A stretch of 64,000 nt of DNA from Bryum argenteum (GCA_037043015.1 CM073321.1:2671001-2735000), one strand, 5' to 3'; positions 43,784-55,553 are shown, counted from the first letter of the stretch. The notes: generated by a model not told the origin, from the sequence alone. Numbers and translations are program-made.

Positions 43784-46766
43784 TTGGTCTCTTTAGACCA
43801 AATGTTGGAACATCAATTTGTGGTGATGGCTCGTGAAGAGCAACTTGGGCATGAGGGGAAGGGGGTGCAACAACCACTTCCCAAAGAAATTCAAGAGGTG
43901 TTGGCCAAGTACAAGGATGTGCTTACCAATGAGTTACCCAAAGAGCTACCCCAAGAAGAGAAGTGGATCACAAGATCGAGGTGCTACCCGGAGCCGAGCC
44001 ACCTTCTAAGGCACCTTATCGGTTAAACCAAAAAGAGTTGATGGAGCTAAAGAAGCAACTAAACGACTTGTTGGAAAGGGGTTATGTGAGACCAAGCAAG
44101 TCACCATATGGTGCACCGGTCCTCTTTGTGGACAAGAAGGATGGCAAGCTTAGGATGTGCATTGATTATAGGGCCTTGAATAAGGTGACCATCAAGAACA
44201 ACTACCCTTTGCCTCGAATTGATGATCTCTTTGATAGATTGGCGGGAGCTAAGTACTTTAGTCGCATAGACTTGAAGTCGGGTTACTACCAAATCCGCAT
44301 TGCGGATGCGGATGTGGAAAAGACCGCGTGCCGCACAAGGTATGGGTCTTATGAGTTCCTTGTGATGCCCTTTGGGTTGTGCAATGCACCCTCAACATTC
44401 ACAACCCTTATGAACACCATCTTTCGAGAGGAAATGGATGACTTTGTGATTGTCTACATCGATGACATCTTGGTGTTTTCCAAGACGGCCGAGGAACATG
44501 CAAGGCACCTTGAGGCGTACTCATGAAGCTTAGAGACAACAAGCTTTATGCTAACGGGGAAAAGAGTGAGTTTGCACAACTTGAGATGGAGTTCTTGGGC
44601 CATGTGGTTACCGGAGATGGAATCAAGCCGGACATGAAGAAGGTGAAGGCAATTCAAGAGTGGAAGCGGCCTTCTACACAAAAAAGGACTTAGGTCATTC
44701 CTTGGCCTAGCAAACTACTATCGCCGCTTCATACGCAACTTCTCTAAGATTGCCAAGCCTTTGTCCGACTTGTTGAAAAAGGGGTGAACCAAGTATGGGA
44801 TGAATTTTGCTACCAAGCCTTTGAGGAACTCAAGAACAAGTTGTCATCTCCACCAGTGTTGAAGTTCCCTGAGTTTGATAAGCCCTTTGAGGTCCACACA
44901 GATGCAAGTGACTTTGCCATTGGAGGCGTCTTGATGCAAGATGGTAGGCCAATTGCCTATGAGAGCAAGAAGTTGGATGGGTGTCAAAGGAGATGGCCAA
45001 CTCACGAGAAGGAGCTCTTTGCGGTGGTGCATTGTTTGAAGACATGGCAACATTACTTGGGGTTGCACAAGACTAAGGTCTACACCGATAATGTGTCTTT
45101 GAAGTATTTTGAGACACAAGCACAAATGAGTGCCAAACAATTGAGGTGGCATGATGCTTTGGCGCTCATGAATGTGGACTTGATCCACAAACCGGGCCGT
45201 GACAATGTGGTGCCGGATGCGCTAAGTAGAAAGGAAGAGTTTCATGCCATGAGCACCACCCAAGTCTTGCGGCTCATGTATAAGGGTGAAGGCAATTGGG
45301 AACGGCGGATAAGAGAGGGGTACATGAAGGACCCCGAGGCACAACAAATGCTTGGTGATCTTAGGAAGGGCAAGAAGCTCAAGGAGATCAAGTTGGTGAA
45401 TGGATTGCTCAAGTATAAGCAAAGTAGGGTGTATGTTCCTCAAGGCAAGCTTAGATTGTTGGTTTTGAAGGAGGAACATGATAGTCCCATAGCCGGCCAT
45501 AGGGGAGAAAAGGCTACCATTGCAACGGTGTCAAGGAGGTACTATTGGCCGGGGATGAAAGATGACATAACCCACTTTGTGAAGACTTGTGTGAAGTGCC
45601 AACTTAACCGGGCTTCATATCAAAAGCAAGCGGGCTTGTTGCAACCATTGCCAATTCCGCCGGGTCCTTGGCATAGTGTGTCTATGGACTTCATCACAAG
45701 CCTTCCCGAGTCGCAAGGGTATGATGCCATCTTAGTGATGGTGGATCGGTTTAGCAAGTTGGCTCATATGGTGCCAACTAGAGGAACTGCAACTGCGCTT
45801 GAGACCGCCAAGATCTTTCTCGATGCATGGTGGAAGCATCACGGGTTGCCAAGAGTGATTGTGTCGATCGAGACCCAAAGTTCACAAGTGCATTTTGGAG
45901 ACACTTCTTTAGGAAGGTGGGAACCAAGTTGACATTTAGCACTGCCTTTCATCCCCAAACAGATGGGCAAACTGAAAGGGTGAATGGGGTCTTGAACCAA
46001 TACTTGAGGAACTTTGTGAGTGCGGACCAACGTGATTGGGTAGACTATGTGGGGTTGGCGGAGTTCGATTTACAATGCGGCCACACACTCGGCGACTAAG
46101 GAGTCACCTTTCAAAGTGGCCTATGGAGTGGAGCCACTCCAACCTGCCGACTTAGCTCTCGAGGGGGCACATTCAACACCGAGTTCAACCAAGATGGTGA
46201 AGACTTGGCCAAGAAGCGGGAACATATGTTGGAAAAAACCAAGTTGTTGTTGGAGAAGGCAAGAAGGCGCTATGAGAAGCAAGTCAATGCCGGAAGACGT
46301 GAAGTGGAGTATGAGGTGGGACAAAAGGTGTTGTTGAATGTGAAGAACTTCACCATGCCCGAAGGCCTCACTCCAAAGTTCATGTCCAAGTTTGCGGGTC
46401 CGTTTCCCATTGTGGAACGGGTGTTCAAAGATGTGTATAAGTTGGAGCTACCACCCGAGATCAAAGTGCATCCAACATTCCATGTTTCATTGTTAAAGCC
46501 ATTCAAGGAGGATACCTTGTGGCCGGATCGCAAGCAAGTGATTCGGCCACCACCGAGTTGGTTGGACAACATTTGGAATATGAGGTAGAGGCCATCCTCA
46601 AGAGTAGGAACCTCAAAAACAAGAGCAAGGAATACCTTGTGAAGTGGCGAGATACCACGAGAAAGAAGCAACGTGGGTGGCGGCAAAGGACATGGTGAAT
46701 GCTAAGGAGGTGGTGGAGAACTTTGAGAAGAATAGGAGCTCCAACAAGAAGCAACGTAGGCATTGA
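43784..46766 (+). pseudogene. pol with chromodomain, family 2
   Basis: RT ([38 protein letters not shown]), RNase H (EVHTDASDFAIGGVLMQ), integrase zinc finger (CVKCQLNRASY), core (SMDFITSLPESQGYDAILVMVDRFSKLAH, PQTDGQTERVN), GPF region (FAGPFPIVERVFKDVYKL) and a chromodomain with EAILKSRNLKNKSKEYLVKWR near 46585-46650. Full set of plant chromovirus domains. Fossil with several breaks. Confidence 0.85.
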
Positions 46767-47562
46767 TGAGGACATCAATCTCCGTAGTGGGGAGGATGAC
46801 TTGTAGCTTGGGCGTAGATCCACAACACTTGTACTTGTTCTTTGGATTTGGCAATAAAGTTTGGCTTTGGTGTGTGCAAAGAGAAGAGTATGAGATGGAG
46901 TCCTAGTCTTGTACTTGTGCTAAGTTGGTGGAAGAGGGGGAATAGAGATGTGAAACCGAGTTGGGAAGGCCGAGTAATGGGGACCAAGGCTAGGAGAAAG
47001 AGTGGATAAAACCATGAAGTCCCTTGGCCTTGGGCTTGTCCGGGCGGGGACAAGGTAATGGCGCGTGCTCATCAAAAGCGCCACTCCCACAAACTAGTGC
47101 AAGCTAGTGCATGGGAGTCATGAACCCATGCCTTGAAAGAGATAGTGGGATCCGAGTTGGGCGGAACTTGGCATTACCCCGTGCGATCGAGTCGTGGTGT
47201 AAAAGCCATCTTGGGTTTGCAACCAAGACAACTTGGTGGAAGCATTGAGGTCCAGCCTAGTAGTCAAGGAAGAAGTGTTAGGCTAGTGGAGCCGAACTTG
47301 GAGAGCCAAGGTAAGGGCAATCCAAGAGGGTCTCAAAGTAGGTGGGTCTAGAGTAGTTTAGTTGCCTTGGAAGAAGTCCAGGGTTCTAAACCGACCACCT
47401 AGTGACGACACCTTTGAGACTTTGCCAAAGTTTGAGAGTGCATTGTGGGGTCGCGCCCAGTGAAACACAATGCTGCACCAATGGGGATGGCAACCCAAGA
47501 GTTGGTGTGACCGACTACAAGTATAGTCGATGAGGGCATCGACTCCATTAGGTGGGGGTGAG
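46767..47562 (+). other. 3' spacer and polypurine tract, family 2
   Basis: About 800 bp without a gene after the chromodomain region. Ends in the polypurine tract AGGTGGGGGTGAG (47550-47562). Its last ~127 bp recur at 56717-56844. Confidence 0.7.
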
Positions 47563-48856
47563 TGTCGCGCACCTCTCCTTGAGGAGTGCCCGCAACACCA
47601 AGGGCCCAAGGGGGACACCGGAGTGACGCCCGGGCCTTGGGGTGCCAAGGTGAAGGGAACCTAAGTGGGCCTAGTGTGGGAGAGGACCCCGGGCGTTGGA
47701 GACGCCTCTCACCCACGGAGACTAGGAGCCACGAGGGAATGGACATGAGATTATGGAAGCTCATGTTGCCACGATTCCGGGATGCTAAGGAGCACCTCAT
47801 TTGGAGGTGTGAGCTAAAAGTTATGGGAGTTGGAAGATTGTGGGACTAAAGGGAGTGCTGTCCAGGGACAGTGCTGGACTGGGAAGCTGGCCCGGGACTC
47901 CCGAATCTTCAGAGGGGCATAACTCCCTCAATACTTGTCGGATTGAGGCAAGTAAGGTGTCTATCGGCATCTACTTGACGAGTAGATGTCGATAGAGTGG
48001 TCGCTCGTCGCGTTTGGATGCGGGACGAGGTAGATACGAGCCCTGGAAGGTTCGGGAAGTCTCCCGGGCCTTCCAGCGGCTAAGGCATTGGGAGATTGGG
48101 TGGTCTTCCAAAACTAAGAGGTGTGAGGGTCCAGCCCTTCACCTAGGACCAGGGGCTGCCGAATCCCACAGAGTATACTATGGGGAGGGCTGGTCTCCCT
48201 CCCCACTCCCATGGTGCCTTGGTGGTGACCAAGGTGGGAGTCCCGAGTGGTGTGGCTAGTGTTGGGGCCTCACCATGGGGACTCCCGAGCCAAGGTGAGT
48301 CCCAATGGGTGGAGCTAGTGTTGGGGCTCCACCATGGGGACTCAAAGTGCAAAATGAGGCACGGTGGGTGGAGCTAGTGTTGGGGCTTCACCACGGTGGC
48401 TCATAAGGACAAGGTGAGTCCCGGTGGGGGAGCTAGTGTTGGGGCTTCACCACGGGGACTCATATGGGCAAAATGAGGACCATGAGTGCTACCGATGTGG
48501 GGTGGTGTCTCACCGCCGGCGTTGTGATTACTTGGTGGCCTTGGGGTCACCATGGTGGTCATGGGCGGTGGTGAGGAGACACCACCAAGTGCGGTTAGGC
48601 CGCGTGGTATGGGAGTGCCACCAAGTTGGGCCTTGGACATAAGTGGAAGTCCGCACCTAACCATTGGCTACCTACGAAGGGGTTGAGTCCCGGTTGCATG
48701 AGTAGGAGGGATTGATAACCAAGCGGTGAGCTTGGTGGTTGGTATGGAGAGCTAACTTTGTGCATGTGGGGGATGTGCAGAGTTAGCGCTCGTGACACTT
48801 GCTAGAGTTGGGAAAAAGTTGGTGTAAGCTAAGGTGAGCTAGCAAGGGTTGCGACA
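47563..48856 (+). repeat. 3' LTR, family 2
   Basis: 1294 bp, near-identical to the 5' LTR; the visible differences are mostly run-length changes. Followed directly by the target duplication CACAT. Confidence 0.95.
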
Positions 48857-50035
48857 CACATGGTACCCAAGCAGATAATGCCTGAATTTCTTGCAAGCAG
48901 ATACTACGGCCAAAGCTTCACGCTCTGTAGTAGTATACATACGCTCGGCCGGACTCATCTGCAGGCTTGCATAGTAGATGGGATACTCCTTTTTCTCGTC
49001 GCCGGCCTGCCATAGGATTGCCCCTACACACCAGCCGGATGCATCCAGCGTGACATGGAATGGTTTGTCCCAGTCCGGAGTTGAGAGGACGGGTGCTGAA
49101 GTGAGCTTGAGCTTGAGTTTTTCGAAGGCGTCCTGCCGGACGTCCGTCCAGGTGAACTCCGTCTCCTTTTTCAGCAGCTCCGTGAGAGGTGTTGCCAGTT
49201 GCGCGTAGCTATGGATGAAACGCCTGTAGTACCCCACGCATCCTAGGAATCCACGTACTTCCTTCACGTTTGTAGGTGCCACCAGTGCAAGTATTGCCCT
49301 GACTTTGTCAATGTCCACTTGGATTCCGTCCTGGCTGACCACATGTCCAAGCAACAGGCCGGATAGCATTCCGAAGAAACACTTACCCGGATGGAGCTTC
49401 AGCCCTGTTTCTCTGCATCTCTGGAACGTCCTCCTCAGGTAGCTGAGGTGATCCGTCCTTGAGCTGAAGACGGCAAAGTCGTCTATGAACACCTCTAGGA
49501 AGTGTCGAAGAAAGTCTCTGAAGATGTCCATCATGAGGCGCTGAAACGTCCCTGGTGCATTGCATAACCCAAATGGCATGCGATTGAATGCAAACGTCCC
49601 CCACTCCATTGTGAACGTTGTTTTCAGCTGATCCTCCTTCCTGATTACGACCTGGTTGTACCCTGAGAATCCGTCCAGGAAGCTGTAGTATTCCCGTCCT
49701 GCTACATGATCTAAGATGATGTCCGTGAACGGGATCGGGAAGTGGTCCTTCTTAGTTGCTGCGTTTAACTTGCGGAAGTCCTGGCACACCCGGATTTTGA
49801 CCTTCCCGTCCGCTCCGACCTTCTTCGGCACCACTACAATTGGTGACACCCACTCCGAGTTGTCCACCGGATAAATGAATCCGGCCTCGAGGAGTTTATC
49901 AATTTCGTCCTTCACCATGAGTGAGTATTTCGGATTCAGCCGGTATTGCCTCTGCCTCACCGGAGTGGCTCCGTCCTCGAGGTCTATTCGATGCTCCCCC
50001 AACCAGGCGGGAATGCCCCTGAGGTCGGATGGCAC
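48857..50035 (-). CDS. Reverse transcriptase / RNase H segment, Tat/Athila-like
   Basis: About 390 residues, open on the minus strand from MPSDLRGIPAWLGEHRIDL to the insertion point. RT blocks: [108 protein letters not shown]; then the connection domain (EFTWTDVRQDAFEKLKLKL) and RNase H start (VTLDASGWCVGAILWQ, TTEREALAVVSACKKFRHYL). FIDDF at the catalytic site marks the Athila-like side of plant Ty3. Element protein, cut by the nested chromovirus. Confidence 0.85.
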
Positions 50036-51289
50036 CTAGGCGAACACGTCCTGGTATTCCCTCAATGTCTTTATGTACGCAGTCCTCTCCTCTTCCATCA
50101 TGGACTTGCCCAAAAAGAAGAATTTTCCCTCTATCACCTCCGTCTTCTTGTAATCATTGGGGTTTACAATGGATTTTACCTTATCCACTGCTGCCTCTTC
50201 TGGATCTGGAAGTAGGTTGGACCATGTCCGTCCTACTTTGCCAATGCTCAACCCAACTGGTGGTAGAAGGCCGTCCGAGATTTGCTGTCGAACCCATTTT
50301 GCAGTTAACTGCACGCTTGCTTCTCCCAGCGACCTATCCTCTGCTGGTTGATACACGGCCTCGGCCGTGTTGGCTTCTTCCTCATTTACGACCGGGTACG
50401 GAAACTTCAGGTCATCCTCTATCAGCCTGTCAATTGGGCTGACAAAATAGCTTGAAACTTCATCGTCTTCCTCCTCCGGCCCTGACCAGTCTGTCGTGTA
50501 CCCGTCCGAGCTAGCCGTCTCCCCCATCTTAGAGACTGTTTCCCAAGGAATCCGTACGGACGGCTTGCCGATGACGAACTCTCTTGCTCCCCAGTCAACC
50601 ATTGCTTTTGACAAATACAACCACGGCCTTCCCAGCAGTATGGGGAACGGTTGCCCAATGCCGACCCTGATGATGACGAAGTTGAGCAAGTACGTGAACT
50701 TGCTGATCCGGACGGGTACGAGTGATAACCGTCCTACTGGAATCACCCTCGTCTGATCGGCCATTCTGAGTACTTGCTTGGTCGGCTCGAAGTTTGTGAA
50801 GCCGAGTTCGTGTGCAGTGTCTTCCAGCATTATGTTGACACCGGACCCCCCGTCTACTGGAACTTTCTTGATCATGCAGCCCTCCACTTCAACTTCAATT
50901 TCTGGAGCTCCATGATCTTCCGTCCCCGTGTAGTTTACGGTCGCCACGGCCGGAAGTTTGATCCGACGTTGACGCTTCTTCGTCCAAGCGTCCTTGAGCA
51001 GCTTTTGATAATTAATATTATCATGCAGCAATTGCCCAAATGTGACGTTAAGCCATCGATTCTTAATGTCCTGGACTATGTCGTATTCGTCCACCTTCAA
51101 ACGAGGACTAATCACGATGGGGACGTCATTGAACTTCACTGTTCGGCCGGCTGATTCCGTCCTCGGGATACCGTCCTGCTCCTCTTCATCGGCTATGTCA
51201 CCTAACGAGTCCCTGATTTCTGCACTAATATCTACGTCTAATGCACTTGCTTCCACCCCCTTTTCAAAGGTGGCCGTCTCACAACTCAT
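50036..51289 (-). CDS. Protease region of Tat/Athila-like element
   Basis: 417-residue open frame. Residues ~130-175 (EVEVEGCMIKKVPVDGGSGVNIMLEDTAHELGF) match the retropepsin-like DGGSGVNI signature of plant Athila/Tat elements, followed by ILLGRPWLY near residue 220, the usual second protease landmark. The N-terminal part is acidic; the C-terminal part leads into the RT region after a stop. Between gag and RT on the same strand. Confidence 0.75.
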   Translation of the reverse strand: MSCETATFEKGVEASALDVDISAEIRDSLGDIADEEEQDGIPRTESAGRTVKFNDVPIVISPRLKVDEYDIVQDIKNRWLNVTFGQLLHDNINYQKLLKDAWTKKRQRRIKLPAVATVNYTGTEDHGAPEIEVEVEGCMIKKVPVDGGSGVNIMLEDTAHELGFTNFEPTKQVLRMADQTRVIPVGRLSLVPVRISKFTYLLNFVIIRVGIGQPFPILLGRPWLYLSKAMVDWGAREFVIGKPSVRIPWETVSKMGETASSDGYTTDWSGPEEEDDEVSSYFVSPIDRLIEDDLKFPYPVVNEEEANTAEAVYQPAEDRSLGEASVQLTAKWVRQQISDGLLPPVGLSIGKVGRTWSNLLPDPEEAAVDKVKSIVNPNDYKKTEVIEGKFFFLGKSMMEEERTAYIKTLREYQDVFA

Positions 51290-51451
51290 CGGGGCGGGTG
51301 GATTATCTCAATCCGTCCCGGTGTCTTGCTTCTCTTTGGATCTCCTCTTGCTTCTCCTATTTTTCCTACGACTATGGCGTGACTCTTTCTGCGTGGAGTC
51401 ATGGGTGGCCACTCAATACGTCCTCTCCGTCCGCTGCTCCACGTGCAAACA

Positions 51452-53074
51452 TCATTTATCCGGCCTTTCCGTCCCGGCCGTATGCGCGTAGTTGAGGCCG
51501 GTCTGCTCTCTCGGTAAGATCTGGACGTGTTTGACCGGTGCTTTCTGAACTTCCGGCTCCGGGCAATCCTTTGCTACGTGTCCCCACTTTCCGCAATTTT
51601 GACACGGTAGTGGTAGCGGAGCTCCTCCTCCCACTTCCTTCTTCCATGGGCAATTATTTGCATAATGTTCCCCACTGCCACAGAGGAAGCAGAATCCGAT
51701 CTGCATGCGTGGCCCAGTGTACGTGCTTGGAGTCGCTTGCCCAGCCGTCCGAGGTACTGTGGCCGGCCTCGCCTGAGGTTTACCTCTGCCGTACGATTGT
51801 TGAATCCGAAAAACCAGCTCGTCCATCTCTGCTGATTCTTCATCTTGCCATACGTCTTCCTCCGTGACGTACCGGACGTTCTTGACACGTTTTGGGCATT
51901 CTGTAGCAAAATGCCCCTGCCCACCGCACAAGACGCAGAACACATTTGCCCTGGAGACCGGAATCATCTTCCTTGGTTTCCGCTCTTCTGCGAGATTAAC
52001 TCTGATGGCTTCAAGAGTCTCCTGGATGCCTTTTAACGTCTTCTTTGATTCGTCATCTTCCTTCTTTACCTTTGATGCAAAGCGTGCACTACGATCCCGC
52101 TCCAATCTGAGGTCCTTGCACTTGTGCGGTCGTCTTGACGATTCCGGCCTCCTCTCTGGGGAAGAGGATTCCGGCTCTGAGTCGTATTCAGATCCGGCCT
52201 CGCTGTCACTTCCCGGCTCTGATTCATCCGAACTCCTATGCCGTCTTCCTTTGCGTCGTGCTGCCTCCTTCTCTTTCTCTTTCTTCTTCTCAGCCTTGAG
52301 GACGGATGTTCGCAGATTTGCAGAATTTTCATAATTCTGAGCGGACTCCATAGCTTCGCGTAGTGTGGCCGGCCTAGTTTGGCGGATCTGGAATCCCATC
52401 TCTTCCGGCAATCCGGCCACATACCAAGCAATCTGAATCTTTGGGGCGACATTGTCCGTCAACTTCTGGATCAGTGCCTTCACTCGCTGGCCGTACTTCC
52501 GGACTGTCTCATCCGACCTGAGGTAGATCTTGCTGAGTTGCCCCAACGCACGGTCTTCTCCTCCGGCCTCTCTAAAAGTTCGCAAGAACAATGGAATGAG
52601 CGTATTCCAATTTGTTCTTTCTGCTACCTCCAGATCTTGATACCACCTCAGTGCTTCTCCCTTCAACAATCCTTGAAAAATCCGATGTTTAGAATCCGGA
52701 GTCTCTTCGTTAGCATTCGCTGTGGCCTCAAATTCGCCATACCAATCATCCACGTCCGTCTTCCCAGTTCCTCTGAACTGTTTGTATTTTAGCCGGTTGT
52801 GGGGTGCCATCTCAACCTCTTCTTGTTCCGGCTCCCTCCTTCCCGCCTGTTCGGGATCCGGAACCAAGAAGGTTACTTCCGGCGTTGATTCTTCTATTCT
52901 TGTGTTCACCGTCCTCCCGTCCAAGGACACGTACACAATACCTCCTTCCTCTCGTGAACTGGATGCCGCGTTCGTACGTAGGACGGCTGTTGGAGTACTC
53001 ACACCTTCCGACCTTCTAGCACCAATCCGGACAGACCTCCTTACGTCCTGCACCTCTTGTGCCTTCTGACTCAT
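51452..53074 (-). CDS. gag with three zinc knuckles
   Basis: 540-residue open frame starting MSQKAQEVQDVRRSVRIG. Capsid-like region at ~105-240 (YKQFRGTGKTDVDDWYGEFEA, GLLKGEALRWYQDLE, FLRTFREAGGEDRALGQLSKIYLRSDETVRKYGQRVKALIQKL), a Lys/Arg/Glu/Ser-rich linker with ESSRRPHKCKDLRLERDR, then three CCHC knuckles: CVLCGGQGHFATEC, CFLCGSGEHYANNC and CQNCGKWGHVAKDC. Typical Ty3 gag, looks whole. Starts about 170 bp after the primer site. Dense in GGACGG/GGCCGG words even inside the coding sequence. Confidence 0.85.
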   Translation of the reverse strand: MSQKAQEVQDVRRSVRIGARRSEGVSTPTAVLRTNAASSSREEGGIVYVSLDGRTVNTRIEESTPEVTFLVPDPEQAGRREPEQEEVEMAPHNRLKYKQFRGTGKTDVDDWYGEFEATANANEETPDSKHRIFQGLLKGEALRWYQDLEVAERTNWNTLIPLFLRTFREAGGEDRALGQLSKIYLRSDETVRKYGQRVKALIQKLTDNVAPKIQIAWYVAGLPEEMGFQIRQTRPATLREAMESAQNYENSANLRTSVLKAEKKKEKEKEAARRKGRRHRSSDESEPGSDSEAGSEYDSEPESSSPERRPESSRRPHKCKDLRLERDRSARFASKVKKEDDESKKTLKGIQETLEAIRVNLAEERKPRKMIPVSRANVFCVLCGGQGHFATECPKRVKNVRYVTEEDVWQDEESAEMDELVFRIQQSYGRGKPQARPATVPRTAGQATPSTYTGPRMQIGFCFLCGSGEHYANNCPWKKEVGGGAPLPLPCQNCGKWGHVAKDCPEPEVQKAPVKHVQILPREQTGLNYAHTAGTERPDK

Positions 53075-53247
53075 AAAGAAGTAACTAGGTAACTCTCTAG
53101 TACTTCATTTACAACAATAGAAACCGACCTGCACTTGCAGCTTCTGTATCTACGCAGAACTATCCTCACAAGTAGGCCGGATAAAGAATACGTCCTATCC
53201 GAATCCGTCCTCACGTACTAACACTACCACTCGGTCAGCTGTTAGAA

Positions 53248-53265
53248 TCCCCGGCAGCGGCGCCA
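53248..53265 (-). other. Primer-binding site, tRNA-Asp type
   Basis: Minus strand reads TGGCGCCGCTGCCGGGGA, one base from the TGGCGCCGTTGCCGGGGA site complementary to plant tRNA-Asp used by many Athila/Tat elements. It fixes the element's orientation and the inner edge of its LTR close to 53279. Confidence 0.85.
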
Positions 53266-53278
53266 AAAATTTTTACAT

Positions 53279-54278
53279 GTCGGATGCCATGTATTCACTT
53301 TATCTTCCCTTACACGTATATTGGTGTAAAACCCGTGTTCAGGTGACTCGTGTATCGTTCGAGGGATTCTGTGAAGTGACCAAGGCAAGTAGTTCTAAAA
53401 CAATCAAACCCACAAACGTTCCTAGTCCCAACTTATGTTTTAGCCTTGCAGGGCAAGGGTATCCCTTTGCAAGAGGGGATGCACAAAGACTCTTTCCCTT
53501 ATATTTATCGTGGCGGAAACTTCCACACTTAGACTCTACAGACACACACACATAGTAAAGCACACATTACGTCCTCACAACTAATCCGTCCTATCCGTCC
53601 GAACTAGCAGGTCACGCAGGCCGTCCTGGTTACCCTATCACCCTTACTACAATGACAGACTCCAAGAGCTCCGAATCCGGCTAGAAGACGTCTACACGTA
53701 TTCTGGTCACGTACTGCGCTTGATCCGTCCTCTGAGACTACAGAGGAACCCAAGTCTGTGGCAGCTGGAGGTCGGATTGAAATCCGGCCTCACACACTCT
53801 ACTCCCAGAACCTCCCAGACCGTATGTGTCTACCACAGCAGTTTCCCTCTCTCAGACGCCTAGACCAGTTCAAGACACAAGGCACTCAAGAATACGCCCA
53901 ACCCGACTTCAACTCCACAGAAACGATCTAACAAAGAATCCGGATTCCTAACTCCCAACTCACAACACACAAAAGTAGATCCGGCTTTCCAAGCACTCAA
54001 CTGAAAAGGAGACAGGGAAATGATCACACCGAATATGCGCATAAGAAGGTTCGATTAACACTCGAGCAAGGAATGCCTTGGTGGACAAAACTCCCACCTA
54101 TAAGTACTTCTAAGTCAACGACTTAGATCCCTAACTGGATTGCGGCGCCGGCCTACCAGGCCTACTCCTCAAAAAGCGGCACGCATTCCCAAAAAGAAAA
54201 CACTATACTGGCCTAGGACGGATACCAATCCGACCTCCTAACTATGGCCGTCCTTTGACTGCCGGCCTCTAAGACGTC
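53279..54278 (-). repeat. Probable 5' LTR sequence
   Basis: LTR-like DNA starting next to the primer site; on the element strand the inner end reads ...CCGACA. A TATA-like CGATAAATATAAGGG lies near 53500-53515. No coding sequence. The outer limit is unclear: either near 54278, where the accessory ORFs stop, or as far out as 56716 where another GACA-type end occurs. CCGTCC/CCGGCC words are dense throughout. Confidence 0.5.
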
Positions 54279-54770
54279 CTACCTCTTTCTTCGCGAACTA
54301 ACTCCGTGCTTCGGCCGCTTCAGTGGCGTCGCTGCGATACGTCCTGCCTTCACTCTCTTGCCCGTGTCGGTGATCACGTACTCGTCCTCGCTGGAGTTAG
54401 TCTCGTCCCCGCTCTTCAACTCTTCCTCTTCGGAATGCTCGAGGCCGATGTCGTGAAGCTTCTGCGCCCCGGGAGACTTCTCGTATTCTTCGGCCGTGAG
54501 CTTCCTCTTCGCGGTGCGCGTGTTCTTGGCCGGCGAGTCTGCTGGGGCGGGTGCATCCGACTCCGTCTTCACCTTCGCCTTGCCCTTCGTGTCGGTCGGA
54601 CTGGAGGGCCCAGCATCCGTCCTCGCTGTATCCGGCCGCGGGGTCTTGGCCGGAGTAGAAGTGAAGGCCGGCATCACTACCTCCTTCATCTGCTCCCGGA
54701 CGGCGTCGAGCAGCACCTTGACCTCGGCGTTGCTCTTCTCTACTTTCGTGGCGTACGTCTTCGCCGCCAA
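54279..54770 (-). CDS. Coiled-coil, acidic element ORF
   Basis: 163 residues (MAAKTYATKVEKSNAEVKVLLDAVREQMKEVVMP...). Helical start, Pro/Thr/Ser-rich middle (AKTPRPDTARTDAGPSSPTDTKGKAK), acidic SEEEELKSGDETNSSEDEYV and a basic end (LKRPKHGVSSRRKR) that could be a nuclear signal. Parallel in layout to 26364-26774 and 2525-3559. The start is probably not the true protein start; upstream frames on the same strand suggest a larger accessory gene. Confidence 0.45.
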   Translation of the reverse strand: MAAKTYATKVEKSNAEVKVLLDAVREQMKEVVMPAFTSTPAKTPRPDTARTDAGPSSPTDTKGKAKVKTESDAPAPADSPAKNTRTAKRKLTAEEYEKSPGAQKLHDIGLEHSEEEELKSGDETNSSEDEYVITDTGKRVKAGRIAATPLKRPKHGVSSRRKR

Positions 54771-54971
54771 GAGGAATTTCTTGAATGTCTCCGCCTTGAA
54801 AACCTCCGACTCTGTGGATTCCGGCCTCGAACAGGTTCGCCCTCTGCAAAGACTTCGGCCGGAACCTCGCAGATTTCCACGAGCTTTACGACCTGCTCGT
54901 TTGCCGTGATTACGGCCTGCCTTCCGACCAGGAGTTCCTCCTCCCTTCTCCTGACCGTCTCGCGAAGACGT

Positions 54972-55553
54972 CTATTCTCCAGGATTAGCTTGGTCACTTG
55001 CTTCTCCGTCTGTCGGAACTGCTCCTCGTCCGGTTTGGAGTCCCACTTCGCCTTGACCTCCAGCAACGTCTTCACTCCAAATTCTTGGCATAGCTTCGCC
55101 AGCAGTCCTTGGTAGAGGAAATGCGGCACCGGCTTCCGTGAAGTGGTGCCATGCTCGCCTCATGGGATCCGGGTGATTGGCGGACGGACTGAGAGGTGGG
55201 GGGAGTCGGGGGTCGTTCGGATTCATGGGGTTCTCCCAATCGGCCGTAACTTCCCCTTCATCCACCGGCCTCGAGGGTTGTCCCCTCTCAGTCTGAGTTC
55301 CGGCCTCGGTCGGATTCGTGGGAGGGGACGTGGACGGAAGGATGATTACCTGCGACGCGCGTCCGCGGTGGGGGTGCCTCCGAGCCGGCTCCTGCAGTGC
55401 GTCGGGTGGAACGTCCCCTTCGACCGATCCGACCTCGTCCTCCTCCTCTTCCGAGTACACGGCCTTGCTATCCGTACTCTCCTCGACTCGAACACGCCGT
55501 TGTTTTGCGGCGACAGTAGCGATCTCATAGTTCGACTCCTCCTCATCCGTCAA
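54972..55553 (-). CDS. Acidic linker ORF of accessory gene
   Basis: 193 residues, MTDEEESNYEIATVAAKQRRVRVEESTDSKAVYSEEEEDEVGS..., then a Pro/Asn-rich stretch and a partly helical end. It lies between the plant transposon-protein-like ORF and the coiled-coil ORF of the same element, on the same strand, and overlaps the end of the former. No domain recognised. Splicing or other joining of these frames is possible, as in accessory genes of plant elements, but is not shown. Confidence 0.35.
   Translation of the reverse strand: MTDEEESNYEIATVAAKQRRVRVEESTDSKAVYSEEEEDEVGSVEGDVPPDALQEPARRHPHRGRASQVIILPSTSPPTNPTEAGTQTERGQPSRPVDEGEVTADWENPMNPNDPRLPPPLSPSANHPDPMRRAWHHFTEAGAAFPLPRTAGEAMPRIWSEDVAGGQGEVGLQTGRGAVPTDGEASDQANPGE

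Larger units (their letters stand above)
40800..48856 (+). mobile_element. Family-2 chromovirus, complete layout, young
   Basis: 8057 bp with both LTRs (40800-42095 and 47563-48856) and a 5-bp target duplication CACAT (40795-40799 and 48857-48861). Inside: primer site, gag, protease, RT, RNase H, integrase, chromodomain, then a ~0.8-kb spacer ending in a G-rich polypurine tract (AGGTGGGGGTGAG). The LTR pair differs at only about three or four visible places, mostly run lengths, so insertion is very recent. Structurally whole, but the coding region shows around ten breaks. Other copies or parts: 12581-13876, 39711-40047, 56717-59440. Confidence 0.95.
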
